Under the pieces are notes generated by a model. It worked only from the letters and a program-made list of their open reading frames with translations. It made no database searches and had not been told where the DNA came from. From assembly GCF_015832195.1 (NCBI RefSeq), contig NC_052017.1, positions 107,854,929 to 107,918,928 of the forward strand: a DNA stretch of 64,000 nt, read 5' to 3'. Positions 47,881 through 59,897 of the stretch are shown here, in pieces. The number at the start of each line of letters is the position of its first letter. Within the stretch, counting starts at the first letter, position 1. This stretch comes from Motacilla alba alba (Eukaryota > Chordata > Aves > Passeriformes > Motacillidae). A program made the position numbers and the translations under genes.

Positions 47881-50228
47881 TTATTAATTTATTCAGTTGA
47901 TCTGTTACCTTTAAGTTAAGTTAAATAAAATTTATGAAAGGAAATACATGAAAATGCATGAAACAGGTTAAACAATGCTATTTTCACTAGAAAAACTGTG
48001 TTATGATGATCAGATTTGTTATTCTCTCAGACCACCTTGACTGTTTACAGCAATATATTGAAATCTTTTCACAGAATCCCAGCTAGAATTAGAATCTATA
48101 TATTTAAATTAGAACCGGTTACCGACACTCAGTGAAACAGCTGAAATAAAGTGGTTAGCCTAATTTCAGTACTGGAAAGATGTGCATATGGTGGGAGACA
48201 GGGACAGTAGTTGAAACAAAAGGAAATACAATTCCAACACGTGTTGTTTCTATTTAGCTCTTCTACTGATAAAAATTATATAAAAGTAAAAAATGGTATG
48301 GCTCTGTCTTCTAAAATAAGTTTAGGCTGGAGACAGACATTTGACAATTCAATATTTGTGGGCTGAGCAATAAGAATAGGAACTAATTAGTTTGTGAAAT
48401 ACATTTTTGAAACTTTCTAAAACTATTGTAATGATGGGAGAAGTGATAAATACACTGCTGATTTGGCACAATTCCAAAAATAGTTTAGAATATTCATTCT
48501 AGATTTGAGATGACTAAACAAACTTAAACTTCTCCTGTCCTGGCACCTGGGAGTTGGTTTTATCTTCTGGAATGTTCTTCAGCGGAAGTTCATTCCAATC
48601 AAATAGAGATGGCCACTAGAACATACCACCCTCTTAAAATTATCATGAAGAACATATTTGCCCCTATATACCATTTTATCATATTTTTTACTCCTTTACT
48701 AGGAGATTCTGTTCCATATGGCAAATCTTATGGGTATTTTAATATTAAATGAACAGAAGATACTTTGCTTATGAAGATAGATTAAAAAAATCTGTATCAT
48801 TTACTTTGCATTGAGAGATTTGGAGGCAGAGAAGTAATTATGAAATGCATGGAAAGCGCTGAATGGCTGGTAAAATACCCATTTAAAACTGTCAGGATGC
48901 AGTACACAGAGAATTCTACATAGTCCTTAGGTTTGCAAATAGCACAGCGTGAATAATAAATATCAAGTTTATCTAACTCTGGAGGGATGAGGAAAATGGA
49001 AGCAATCTCTTGTGGCTCACTTGGTGAGATGTTACTGAAAGGTAAATACTGTCTCACATCCATGAAATGGAGTGCCCCTTATTTTTTATTTTTTTTTTTT
49101 AGATTGAGAAAGCAACACTTGATTTTGGAGAATTTTGACATCTGAATGCATAACATGAAAATAGTTCTCAAAAGGGAATCTCTTGCTGTGTTTTGAGTTT
49201 TTGATTTGTGAAAACCTGAGAATTATAATGATCAGAAGTCATGGCAACTCTGTAAAGATATCTTCTTTCTTCAAAGTCTCCTGTCTCTCAGTAAGAGATA
49301 GTGAGCTGCCAAATAGTGGTTCCCCTTGAGAGAAACCCTAAACCAAAACATAACAGTCATTGTCAATCTTGTATTAAGAATAAATAACTTCTTTTTACAA
49401 TGATTGCCAAACAAAGCTTTGACTCCCAAATGTGTATGCAAATATATTGCACAAGCAAATGAAAATAATATATTTTCTATACTTCTTTTGCCTCCTATGA
49501 AAAATCCTTTTCTTCAGCATGAAAGGACAATGTTCAGGCTGAGCTCAGCTGAGCTCAGCTATCCATCCTCCCCTTGCTCAGGTGTACTGAACTGGCCCTG
49601 GGTGTTGCACTGGGCCAGTGATGACGTAGGAGTAAAACCAGATTTAACAGAGATCTGGGCAGGCTGGCACACACATTGCTTGTTCCCTCTGCAGGGCAAA
49701 CAAGGTATTAGTGGCAGAAGTTAGCTAAACCTGGTAGGTCCCAGTAAGTCTGATGTTATCACTTCTCAGGCTGACATTGAAAAAGAAGGGATGGCAAATT
49801 TGGTGTCTTTTCTATTTTTTTTCCCCTTCCTTTCTTTTCTTCTACAGAGTGGAGAATGCTATGGCTCTCCAGTTTTGGAGAAACTTTACTTTTTTTCATT
49901 GTTCTTGGTTCTGGGAGACTGAGGACATAACTGAGAGACTCTTGTTCCACGATTAGACCTGTAGTCTAGTCACAAATCTAAGATGATTTTGGAGGAGGAT
50001 ACTGGAGCTTATGATACATCAGGATGATCATTACCAGAAAACCAGAGCTTGTGTCATGGAAATTCACTTAGTGCCCAGGAATAGCTGGTTAGTGCCACTA
50101 GAAGTAAAGTAATTTACTTCTAGTACACTTGGTGTCTGGCTGTTTCTTGATTAAGGCAACCATAACTTTGTACTCAAGGATGGTGCATGTTGTGATGCAC
50201 TAGATTGTTATTTGGATGCTGCACTGGG
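47881..50228. other. AT-rich non-coding DNA, nothing assigned
   Basis: A short direct repeat of gctgagctca lies at 49,538-49,560 (two and a half copies, each unit containing the palindrome gagctc). No gene or element recognised. Confidence 0.5.
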
Positions 50229-50376
50229 TGTTGTGTTATACAAATGTTCCCCCCCTTTCCCTCAGATGGTGTATCCCTCGGATAAGGTGGTCTGTCCCTC
50301 GTAGCCTCTCCTTTCGCCCCTCCTCACTGGTGTCCCCTTGGCTGCCGCCTTCCGTTCCCGCCTCCCATTCCGCGGG

Positions 50377-50383
50377 TATAAAT
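50377..50383 (+). promoter_or_regulatory. TATA box of the 50.2-kb LTR
   Basis: TATAAAT after a GC-rich proximal segment (ccgcgg just upstream), a typical LTR core promoter arrangement. Confidence 0.7.
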
Positions 50384-50454
50384 GTCCCTTGAGTTTGGAG
50401 CTCTTCCTCTTTATTCACCTGGAAACCCTACGATGCAGATGTCCCCTTCCAGCT

Positions 50455-50460
50455 AATAAA
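50455..50460 (+). terminator. poly(A) signal of the 50.2-kb LTR
   Basis: AATAAA 72 bp after the TATA box, so within the transcribed R region. Confidence 0.65.
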
Positions 50461-50619
50461 CAGGACATCAGAACCACATGGAGAAAGAGCGCTTCTCGTC
50501 CTTTACTTCGTCCATGTAGGATCCGTGCGGGCTTAGATCCCAAACTAGCCAGGGGGATTTACAGCCCGAAACCCACCGGTTCCTTCAGGTGCATAGTAGA
50601 TAAAAGTACCCTTACAACA

Positions 50620-52412
50620 GTCACACCTACAACAATGCAAAAGCTCTGCCCTGTTTTTGTGATCATGCTTAGAGGATTTCTGTTCTTGCAATTTTTTCCA
50701 GCATATTGGTACTGAAGTGTTAAATCATCCTCATGGCCACTCTCACACTGTTATTTGGGCTTTCCATTTATCCTGTCAAGGATTGTATTTGGCTTCCCCA
50801 CCTAATCATCATTAGGTTGGCAGATTAATTTCTTCTGAGATTGCTAGTAACCTCTAGAGGTTTTGCTTTCCTGTAGGGAGTGCCCTCCCTTAAACCATTC
50901 TGGACTCAGGGCTGCCATTTTTCTTCTCTGTCTATATCAGTTTGTATTTCATAAAACCAAAATGTTTTCCTATGGACAGGCTTATTTTACTAAATGCACT
51001 CCATAGTGTTGCATTCCTCATTTATCATACCTCCAGTAGTATGTGTCCTATGCAAACTCTCTCAGCAATATTTACTTCTAAATCTTTTTCTTTTCCCTTA
51101 TTGGTTGTACATAACTTCACTTAAAGTCTTTTTTTTTTAATTTTATTTTAGATTTTGCCTCTATGTGAACAGAAAAACCCAGAAAAAAATAATTATAATT
51201 ATTTGGATTTATCCTGTGTGAGCAATGTGACCAATCCCATGTAGTAGCAGTTGTATTATAAGGTAGTAGTAGGCAAGAGTTTCTTGCTGTGAGTGGTACA
51301 TGCTGGAAGTCTGTTTTCTTTAAGAGAAGACTGCAGCTCATGGAACAGTTTACTATCTGTTGAAACTTTTATTCAATAGTTGTGTTTTCCACAGTAGTTG
51401 ATACCTGTGGTGCTCAGTACATCATCTTTTATGTTTTACTAAACCATATTTCTTATTGTGAATTTTTTTTGTGTGTCTGCCAAAGCATATTTAACATTCT
51501 GGTTAAGTAATATTTTAAAAGGAGAAGGGAGATTTTTCAAAATGGAATTTTGAGTATTTTTTTTCAAAGATTTTGAATTAATGCATTGCATGTTTGTTTT
51601 TTGGTTATAAAGAACCCAACCTGAATTTCTAAACACAGTAAATTTATTCATAAGAGCTAGTAAAAGATAGCTTCAGAATTTGTCGAGTAGCTGATGAGTG
51701 TGTATCTGGACATATATGTATATATGTCAAATATTAGGAAAAAAAATCATAGCACCTGTGACCTTTTTAATTTTAATAGGTGGAAATAGATTATGCTTAA
51801 TTGTTCATAATATTCAACGAAGATACAAGCTTTGTGTTCCCAACTGGACCAAAAAGCAAGGACTAAATACAAGTTATTTATTTGAGAAACAGAACTCTGT
51901 TTTTAGGGAAGTAATTCTATCATCGCTGTAAGCTCACGCTTTGCTTATCAACTTCTTCCAACTCTTTTTCTCTAAAGAGAAAGCTCCACCTGTTTGCTTT
52001 GAGTCCCTTTGAATCTTCACTTGTGAAAATTCTTTGTGTTGTCTTTGGTTCACAGAAAAGCCTTTTTTTAACCTCTCATTTTTTTCTTTTTCTTGTCCTT
52101 TTATTTAAATTATTTTTAACAATTTCTTTGCCCTGGAGATTGGCACTGCCATAGCTTATTTCTTATCATCTAAGACTCAAGTTGACCAAATTTTGTCATT
52201 TAACAGGTTTGCAGCTTTTCTAGTGCACACACAGAGAGCTTGTCAAAGAAGCTGTGTTTTTGTTCATCACACTTTTTTGGAAAGTATCTTGTCTGGCTTT
52301 GAAGCCTGTCTCTCCCTGGGTGTTTTTTTTTTTTTTAAAAAACTTCATTTTTAAGCAAGTCAACACCAAAAGAAAAGTTTAGAACTTTTTTGTTTTTTTA
52401 ATCTATTTTCAG
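50620..52412. other. AT-rich non-coding DNA, nothing assigned
   Basis: Short frames only. T-rich runs become frequent from 52,060 on and lead into the acceptor-like signal at 52,412. Confidence 0.5.
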
Positions 52413-52530
52413 ATTTGTGCCTCCAAAAATCAGTAAGGGCTTAACTGAGCCTTTAAGGTACTGGGCCATGCTGGGGAAGGTGTGGATTCACATTCCTGCA
52501 GCAGGCACTCCGGGAGGCATTCTGCCTCTG
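52413..52530 (+). other. candidate internal exon (118 bp) bounded by splice-like signals
   Basis: The segment follows a strong pyrimidine tract (tttttgtttttttaatc) and tattttcag, and is followed by CTG|gtaagc, a good donor. Between them one frame is open throughout from position 2, with about 39 codons including Trp, Gly and Pro. It is less AT-rich than its flanks. A second acceptor-like cccacag at 52,598-52,604 lies 74 bp further on. I recognise no protein family, and the frame is too short to prove coding. It could be a coding exon of an unknown gene, an exon of a long non-coding RNA, or chance. No companion exon was identified. Confidence 0.25.
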
Positions 52531-53296
52531 GTAAGCACAATCCTCTGTACAGCTACGGAGCACTGCCTGCTACTCCCCTCCCTAATTGCTGCTTCCTCCC
52601 ACAGCCAGCAGCTTCTGATGATTACTGAGAGGAGACCGTGACCCCATTTCATCTGCACCCCTTTTAGAGCTGCTGCTGCTAGTAGCACTAAACAGAAGCT
52701 TTTTATGGTTTATTTTTATTGTACATATGGTACATGTCAGAGATTTACAGTGTTGTGCTTCCCTAAAAGGCAGTTCCTAAGAGCTTAGCTGATACATTAG
52801 GGCATATATGTATTATTAGAGATTTAACGCTAGTACTAAAATAATTGGAGCTTACAAAACAGGAATACAAAAGACCCAAAAGATTTATTATTTTCCTTTT
52901 CCCTGCTCATTGCCTTGAAAAACTTTAACAGTATGGAAAAATCTGTGTTTTGAAAGCTTTTAGATTTACTATCTGCCTTTCTGTGGAGGCATTGGGGTAA
53001 GTAACTTCTGAACATTCTCAACCCTTCTGATGGAATTTTGTAGGTGATGTTGCAAATTTTCTTTTTTTTTTTTTTTCAACAATAATGAATAGTGGTGTCT
53101 GTTCTAAGTACTTTAGTCACCAGCTGCTAAACAGGAAAAAAGTAAGATTCAAACAGAAAGGCTGTGTTTCTCTTTAAAGGAATCAGAATTTAATCATCTT
53201 TCAGTTCAGAAAACACAGAATTCCTCTTCTCCTTAGAGAAAAAAGCTCTATGAAAATTGCTCAGAAAACAGCTGAAAATAAAAAAAAAATCCAGAT
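52531..53296. other. non-coding, nothing assigned
   Basis: AT-rich after about 52,700, with a T-run near 53,062-53,077. No element recognised. Confidence 0.5.
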
Positions 53297-53355
53297 TTGG
53301 GGGTTTTGTTTTCTTGTGGTGGGTTCTTTTGTTGCTTGGTTTGTTTGGGGTCTTT
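53297..53355 (+). repeat. G/T-rich low-complexity tract
   Basis: Contains ggggg, gtggtggg, cttggtttg and ggggtc within about 60 bp, preceded by an A9 run. It resembles the tracts at 19.2 and 27.1 kb. Confidence 0.8.
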
Positions 53356-53682
53356 AAAAATATTTGGTAATGTTCACTACCTTTCCAATGCTTGATGTTT
53401 ATTCATATTTCCGTAATTCTTCACACAAAGGTCTATGACATAGTTCAATTATAAAGAAAGAAAGGACTGAGGTACAAGAAAACTTAGCAGGAGCAAAATG
53501 TGCTTTAAGAACTTATTTTGTTACAAAGAAGGAAGGGCTTAACACGCAGCAGTACTATGAATATTTCAAAGGGCATAAGAATTTTATGATCAACTTTGGC
53601 ACAAAAAAGAGGTAGATTAACAAAATAGGTTTTTTACCACAGAAATTACTGAAGTACATCAATATGATATTATGCCCCTAGC

Positions 53683-53703
53683 AAAAAAAAAAAAAAAAAA
53701 AAA
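53683..53703 (+). repeat. A21 homopolymer
   Basis: Twenty-one consecutive A followed by T5. A second A-run lies at about 53,769-53,780. No retroelement body is recognised upstream, so a poly(A) tail origin is not supported. Confidence 0.9.
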
Positions 53704-56700
53704 TTTTTCCTGCAACGAATTGTCTTCGACAAGTGCACTTGTTTCACATGGGAGATAATTTTTATGTTAAAAAAAAAAAACATAAAAAAGGATAAATAAT
53801 TGTGGAATATCTCTATATCAAGGAGCGTCTGTGGAGTGGTGGCGGAGGAGTCTGATGATCCAGTGTTTGTGGAAAGGGGGCCAAGGCTCAGATCTCTGCC
53901 CTTGCACAGGTTCCTTCTCAAGGGCTGACAGTGGCTGTAAGCCCATGGTGAGCATTACACTGAGTTTGTGCAAGCAAGCACTTTGCAAATTGCAATGGCC
54001 CAGGGTAAGAAGTGCCCTTATGGTGCTTTGTAGCAGGAGCAGCTCTCTGTTTTAGCTCGTAAGTGGCTAAATCTGACTTTGTACTGTGAAGGGATGTTTG
54101 CTTGTACAGGAATGATATCCTCAGAGGAGCTGTTCTCTTTGAGAGTAAAAGATTGTTTTAATAATAGATTCAAGTTCTGCTCAGAAAAGATATTTTAGAA
54201 CAAGTTACCTAGCTTTGAAGTCACAAATAAATACATTTTTGGATCTAGGTGTTTAATATGGAATGTGCATTTAACATGGTAAATGTACAGATAATTGAAA
54301 AAAATAATGCCTGCCTTAAATCTTAGGTTTATGAGCAAAGCTGGTCAAACAGTTTTTCAGCATAATATATCACTTTTAATTTAGTGAGTCACTCTGCAAT
54401 AATTCATTATGGTTCAGTTAACAATACAGATGATAACTTTCTTCTCCCATGTGACTACTTTACTGAAATGATCATTTTTTCTAGAAACAGACTGATTTCA
54501 AGGAGAAACTTTCAGATCTAGGATAAACCCTTTTGGGGGAACAAGGAAGTGGAAAAGATAAACAGAAAATGCAGATCATATATGTAGCACAGAATGAAGC
54601 AATTTAAAGTTCTATTTTCCTGTTCCATCCCTTTCCCAAGTCATTTCTTGAACTAATAAATATTTATTCATGATCAAATAAATATTTTTTGTAAGAGGGA
54701 GAAAAAAGAGAACTAGACCTCATCTATTACCACAGGAGGATATCAAAGTATGTGTCCAGATTGAAGGTCTTTGTCTTATAAGAACAGCAGGTATTGGCTG
54801 TGAAGGAGTGATACTGCCTCAGCCAAATTTCCCGGTCTTATGTTCTCATTGAAATTAAAAACTGTTGTAATTTCTCATCTTCTTGGTTTCTAGCATATCT
54901 AATGGTATTATTTTCTAATATCACAGGATATTTATTCTGGGTTTTTAACATCCAGTCACTGCAATGTCAAACAATTTATCAAATGCATTTGAGGTTCTTA
55001 TTGAAAAGCATCATTGGAGTTTCTTTGTTAAAAAAGAATTTTAAAAACCCCAAAACTCAAAATACTTGGTCATTCATCAAGACACGTAGAGCTAATGAAA
55101 ATAACAAAAAAATTAATGTTTCCAACTGCATATGTGGCAAGAAAATGTTTTGCTCTTTAGAAATAAAGTTTAAGGATGGGAGAGAAATATGAATATAAAT
55201 AATTCTAGATTTTGAGTTATTTGCAATATTAAGAAAACTTATAAATATTTTTATCACTGTTGTTTGCCTAAAGTACCGGCAAAAATACCCTGATTTGATT
55301 CATTCTTAGCAATTTAACAGTATCTGTAAAGTGGTGAATGAATGTATTCAAAAGTTAAAAGTTATAAAAACATATTATTCTTTTATCTAACAATAATTAA
55401 AAAAGAAAAACCCACTTCAATATATGGGAATATATACCTTATTACGCATGTGTATGTTTATGTTTTTTTCTATATGGAGACTACACAAAAGTAAAAAAAT
55501 CTTGAGGAACTAACTGAATGAAATAGTCCTTTTGTATGGGGATGTAAAACAATGGGCAGAACAGGGTGCAGCATTGTACTGACTGTTTCTATCACTATTT
55601 TAAATACATATAACTATAGTATGATATTCAAGTTCATATTAAAAAACTGTGGAGAAATTATACAGGTGTGAGTTTTGGATGTAAATGAATCTCAAGAGCA
55701 GAAGGCCTTGTCTGTGGTGGGTTGAACCTTGTCTGTGAACCTTGTCTGGTTCAAATTAAGATTTGCTGCAAATGGGTAAGGTGGATTTAGGTACACACAC
55801 CTTTATCCATCAACATCTCAGTTGTTAGCATTCTATATCTGCACATTGGAAGCCTCTATGTGGAAATCAACTAAAAAAAAATAGGGATTTTTAAAATATT
55901 GCTGGAAGGAAATGATAAAGAGTTTATGCAGCTATTAAACTGCTTTAAATTTTGTTTTGGAATAAATTCCAGAGCTGAGATCTGTCTCCTGGTTTCCTCT
56001 GGGATAATACAGTAATTTTCTCCACAGCTTAAATTAATGTGACTTTGGAATAGAACCCCCAGTAAATCATCAGAGAAATATTATCTTCAACTGAGGTGAG
56101 CCAAATTACCCCAAGCAAGAATCTTTTGCAGAGTGGATGAAGTTACAATTTAAATGCAATATCCTACCAATGTTCCCAAACTAAGTGGATAGAAATTATA
56201 GAAATAACATCTGACATTTAGATCCTTATTGAGGAATGCACTGGAGGCAGGTTGTTCTAATTCCAGTTGTTGTAATTGCTGTAATTGACAGTCTTGTGGT
56301 TTGTGGGTAATGTTTTGTCCTGTGAGAAGTAATGTTTAGTTGTGGTAAACAACAATATGTCTATCTGAGTTCATGGAAACCTGCACCACCTCCTAGAGCT
56401 AGGTTAACTATATTAAGGGGGCTTATATAGCCTGGATGCTACAGTTCCAAGTTGTGTTTGGATGTCATGGAAGTAGATGCTGCCTGCAAAGAACATGATA
56501 AGCTTTATGAATACCAAGGAGAGCAGACAGTGAAACATAAATTAAGCAAACACACGAACAAAAAAACCCCAAAAAACACCAACAAACAAAAAAAAGACTA
56601 AGACCAACATTCAACAGTCTCCCTCAAACTTAGTAATATTGAATGTTTCTTTTCCATAGCCATCTGCTTTCTGCAGAATCATCTCTGCCCTTAATAGCTT

Positions 56701-57534
56701 ATACAGAAGATCAAAGAGTTAACTGCTGTTACCCCTAGCACATGAAAAGTGCTGGAATTTAAATTACAAGGCATTCTTCCTTAAGAGCTCTGTATTTATA
56801 TGTTGAGATAAATGTAGCATGACCATCTGTTACTGTGCCATGTTGTGATTCTGCAGCACCAGCACAGTGTCCTAGGGAGTGTCAGATAGGAAAACAGGAG
56901 GAGAAAGAGGACAGATGCAGTCAATAGAGCAAAAGTACAAGTTCAATAAATCCAAAGTGTATTGTAATTTAAAGACAGTCTTTTAAACTGAACTTAGAGC
57001 ATCATGCTTACTGTGCTCTAAACCTTTACTCCCAACCTTTGTAATAGCTGCTTGTCTGCATCAACATAAACACGTCTCTGCCTTGTTCATTGCTCTTAAA
57101 ACTGACTTTTGTATAAGGCCAAGTACACGACAGGTGCCTCAGAAAGCCATCCTGTAAAACTTTTATTCTACTTATTTTAATTGCCTCACCTAAAACTGCA
57201 ATGCATGTTACTTTAGAATGAGGCTGAATTATGTAGAATACTTTATGGTATTCTAGGATTTTGCATTAGATTGCATAATTAGAAAGAAATCATGAAAATA
57301 TCATCAAAGTCTAACGTTAAATAGATACTGTAGATAAAAAGAAATTGAACAAAATTACCTGGTTTAATACCATTATGTATATTGTGACCATAAGGGATGA
57401 ATAGCATAATATTTTTTTGCCCTTTCCTCCAGAATATATTTTAATTTTTTTAAAATGTAATTTTATGTACATACATTGAATCTCTTTCCCCTTGCATTGA
57501 TGAAGGTATAAGGCTTCCAGCAATCCTTAGGATA
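53704..57534. other. AT-rich non-coding DNA, nothing assigned
   Basis: Contains a 13-bp tandem duplication of gaaccttgtctgK at 55,724-55,749, with a related gccttgtctgtgg just upstream. There is also an A/C-rich tract at 56,545-56,597 (aaaaaaacccc, caacaaacaaa). No gene or element recognised. Confidence 0.5.
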
Positions 57535-58225
57535 AAGCAGAGTGGCTAAAGATCTGCCCAGTGGAAAAAGACCATGGGATGCTGGTCAACCGAGGTTGAA
57601 CACGAGCAAGTGTGTGCCCAGGTGGCCAAGCAGGTCAATGGTATCCTGGGCTATATCAGGAGTAGTGTGGCCAGCAGGACCAGGGCAGTGATTGTCCCCC
57701 TGTGCTTGGCCCTGGTGAAGCTGCACCTGAAATCCTGTGTTCAGTTCTGGGCTTCTCACTCCAAGACATTGAGGTGCTGGGGTGCATCCAGAGAAGGGCA
57801 ACGGAGTTGGAGCAGGGCTCGGAGCACAGAACTTATGGGGATTGCCTGAGAGAGATGAGTTAGTTTGGCTTGTAGAAAAGGAGGCTCAGGGGAGGTCTTA
57901 TCACTGTCTACAACAATCAGAAAGGAGCATGTAGGTGGAGGTCAGCATCTTCTTCCAGGACACCAGTGACAGGACAAGAGGACATGGCCTCAAACTACAC
58001 TAAGAGAGGTTCAGGTTGGAAGAATTTCTTCACTGAAAGGGTGGTTCAGCACTGAAATGGGCTGCTCAGGGAAGTGGTGGAGTCACCATCCCTTGAGGCG
58101 TTCAAGAAAAGCCTGGACATGGCACTCAGTGCTGTGGTTTAGTTGATATGGTGGCATTTGGTCATAGGTTGGGCTTGGTGATCTTGGACATTTTTCCCAA
58201 CCTTGATGATTCTGTGATTCTGTAG
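57535..58225 (+). mobile_element. CR1 LINE, ORF2 C-terminus plus complete 3' end
   Basis: A plus-strand, 5'-truncated CR1 of about 690 bp. The first part encodes the end of ORF2: EQVCAQVAKQVNGILGYI, SSVASRTRAVIVPL and SCVQFWASHSKTL within the frame at 57,574-57,849. A small deletion shifts the frame near 57,770, and the rest of ORF2 (ggacaagaggacatggcctc, then aagaatttcttcactg) is read in other frames. The 3' UTR ends with gattctgtgattctgtag, two copies of the CR1 terminal octamer, at 58,208-58,225. 5' truncation with an intact 3' end is the normal product of CR1 insertion. It is one of the best-preserved CR1 copies in the window. Confidence 0.95.
57574..57849 (+). pseudogene. CR1 ORF2 C-terminal fragment
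   Basis: A 91-codon frame inside the CR1 copy, matching the C-terminal part of CR1 ORF2 up to about residue 66, where a short deletion throws it out of frame. The start codon is not native. No RT catalytic residues are included. Confidence 0.85.
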
Positions 58226-59208
58226 TACTTAACACAGATTTGAATGCTGCCTAACTTTAGGTAATATCCTGTGTGTAGAATCCCCAAGTGGTCCATTAAA
58301 GCAATAGAAAGCTTGTTCAGTGCTGAAAATGTTTACAGTTAATCCTGATTTATAATGTTCCCTATGCTATTCTTTCACAAATTTTATCCAGGGACAGTAT
58401 ACCACAATGAAATTAATGACATATATGACAGGAGGATTTGTGAGCCAGAAGAATGAGTCTCAGTTTGGAAAAAAAAATCTCAAATTTAGTTAGTGCTTAA
58501 AATAGTATGGCAACATGATTTTGCTGTTTTTTCATCTTTGTGCTTTAAGCAGCAAATGATATTTTAAAAAGCATCTAGTGATTGATAAAGGAAATGGTGG
58601 TGAAAGTTAGAAGCACATGAAAGCTATCAGGAAGCAAACATGAAGGAAATTATTACAGCTAGTGTTTGCTAATAGCTTTGATGTTAATAGTATTTGAAAA
58701 GAAGAAAGTTGCCAGTGTTCAAATTCTTATGTTCACCCAGATTATACTTTTCTAGCGGCCAAAAGGAGCTACATAACAAGCTTTAACAAGCTCTGTGAAG
58801 TTTACCTTGAAATATACTACATCAAAATTACCATCAGCTTAGGAACCTGGAATAACTTCTGAAGAGATTTGGATAACAAACCTGGAAGCATTTTCCACTT
58901 TAAGAGTCTCAGCTGGCACCTGAGCAGGCAGACACAGGAGAAGAAAACATAAGCATAAGTTATAACAGAACTGCCTACCAGGAAAAGCTGTTTGCACAAG
59001 TCACGCTTTGCTTACAGGTGAAGACCCGACAGGGACTCCCCATCCTCAGATATTAAAACAAAATAGAAAAAGTGTAATTTGAATCATGTTTTACAGTAGG
59101 TATCCTTCTGCTCATTTTAGTTGAAATCTAGCACGTTGCTTATCTGAATCAGCAGGATCTTTTGTCAAAAGCATCATCCTGAAATAAAGATCATTTTCCT
59201 TTGGACTT
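58226..59208. other. non-coding, nothing assigned
   Basis: AT-rich, with no feature recognised after the CR1 3' end. Confidence 0.5.
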
Positions 59209-59454
59209 CTACTGTGGAGCTTCAGAAAAGTCAGTGCAGGCCGCTCTGACACAAGGCCCAGCATGGAGTATTACATCTACTTTTACCTCATCTTCTAACT
59301 TTTGAGCTTCTGATGAATATCTGTTGCCATCTGTGAACTCTCCTACTAACCAGTCAGAAAGTGGAGGAACATTAGCTTTTTTTTCCTTTTTTTTAAACAA
59401 TGTATCATTTTTAAAAGTCCCCACCAGCTGCCTAGGGTTTGAAAGCAGCCTCAA
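59209..59454 (-). other. unidentified minus-strand ORF (81 codons)
   Basis: The frame runs from ATG at 59,454 to TAG. Its second half is compositionally protein-like (SDWLVGEFTDGNRY, then an acidic EAQKLEDEVKVDVI stretch, two Cys near the C-terminus, ending SEAPQ). The first part is Lys-rich because of an A-run. An acceptor-like aaaaaaaag precedes the protein-like half. I recognise no family, so this could be the last exon of an unknown gene or chance. No expression signal is visible. Confidence 0.15.
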
Positions 59455-59687
59455 ATAAATTCAAAATAGTATGCAAATTGTGAGGAAGAAATGTGGTTGC
59501 TCTTCTACCGTTGAGCTCTTCTACCTTTGATTATGTTATTCAAAATAGACATGGGGAAAGATCTGTGTTTCAGATTAAAATATCTTATTTTCTTGAACAA
59601 ATACTTAAGTTACAATGAACTATCTTGTAGGAAATAAACCTTTCCATAGTTTTTCCTATCTGCCAGGAAATTCAGCAGCCTGCTGCT
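59455..59687. other. spacer between two unexplained minus-strand frames
   Basis: AT-rich, nothing recognised. Confidence 0.4.
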
Positions 59688-59897
59688 CTAATTCCTCTGA
59701 GATGGCCCTGATTTAGAATTTTTTTGCCTCAGTTTTGCCGACAGAATACGTGCCAAATCACAATCAAAGAATAAAGAGATTTTTCTGTTGTGCTCCAGGT
59801 GCACTTGAGTAAAAGAATGGGGATGCTGCTTCAAGTCTTGATTCTGAACTTCCAGAAAAAGCTTTTCCAAAAACTGAGAATCACTGCAATACATCAT
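59688..59897 (-). other. unidentified minus-strand ORF (69 codons, open further upstream)
   Basis: The frame stays open upstream of the first ATG to about 59,970. It contains QFLEKLFLEVQNQDLKQ, a Phe-Phe-Asp-Cys-Asp segment and a basic C-terminus ending PSQRN. An acceptor-like gatgtattgcag lies on the minus strand just inside the ORF. It matches no family I know. It lies 233 bp upstream (on the minus strand) of the other unexplained frame, so the two could be exons or remnants of one gene. Chance is equally possible. Confidence 0.15.

Larger units (their letters stand above)
50229..50619 (+). mobile_element. solo LTR of an endogenous retrovirus, well preserved
   Basis: The element begins TGTTGTGTTATAC and ends CCTTACAACA, so TGTTGT pairs with ACAACA as inverted ends. 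In plus orientation it holds a C-rich U3, a TATA box at 50,377-50,383, AATAAA at 50,455-50,460 and a U5 with several CpGs. It is the most CpG-rich stretch of the window, which argues for a young or unmethylated insertion. The bases flanking these ends do not match, so no target duplication is seen. A second TGTTGTGATG at 50,188 and a second ACAACA at 50,634 leave the exact limits open (391 or 447 bp), and that pair is not flanked by a clear duplication either. No internal retroviral coding adjoins it. Class is not determined. Confidence 0.8.

Noticed and set aside
50236..50715. Frames of 60 (minus) and 125 (plus) codons
   Set aside because: They lie across the LTR at 50.2 kb and reflect its G/C-rich, stop-poor composition rather than a gene.
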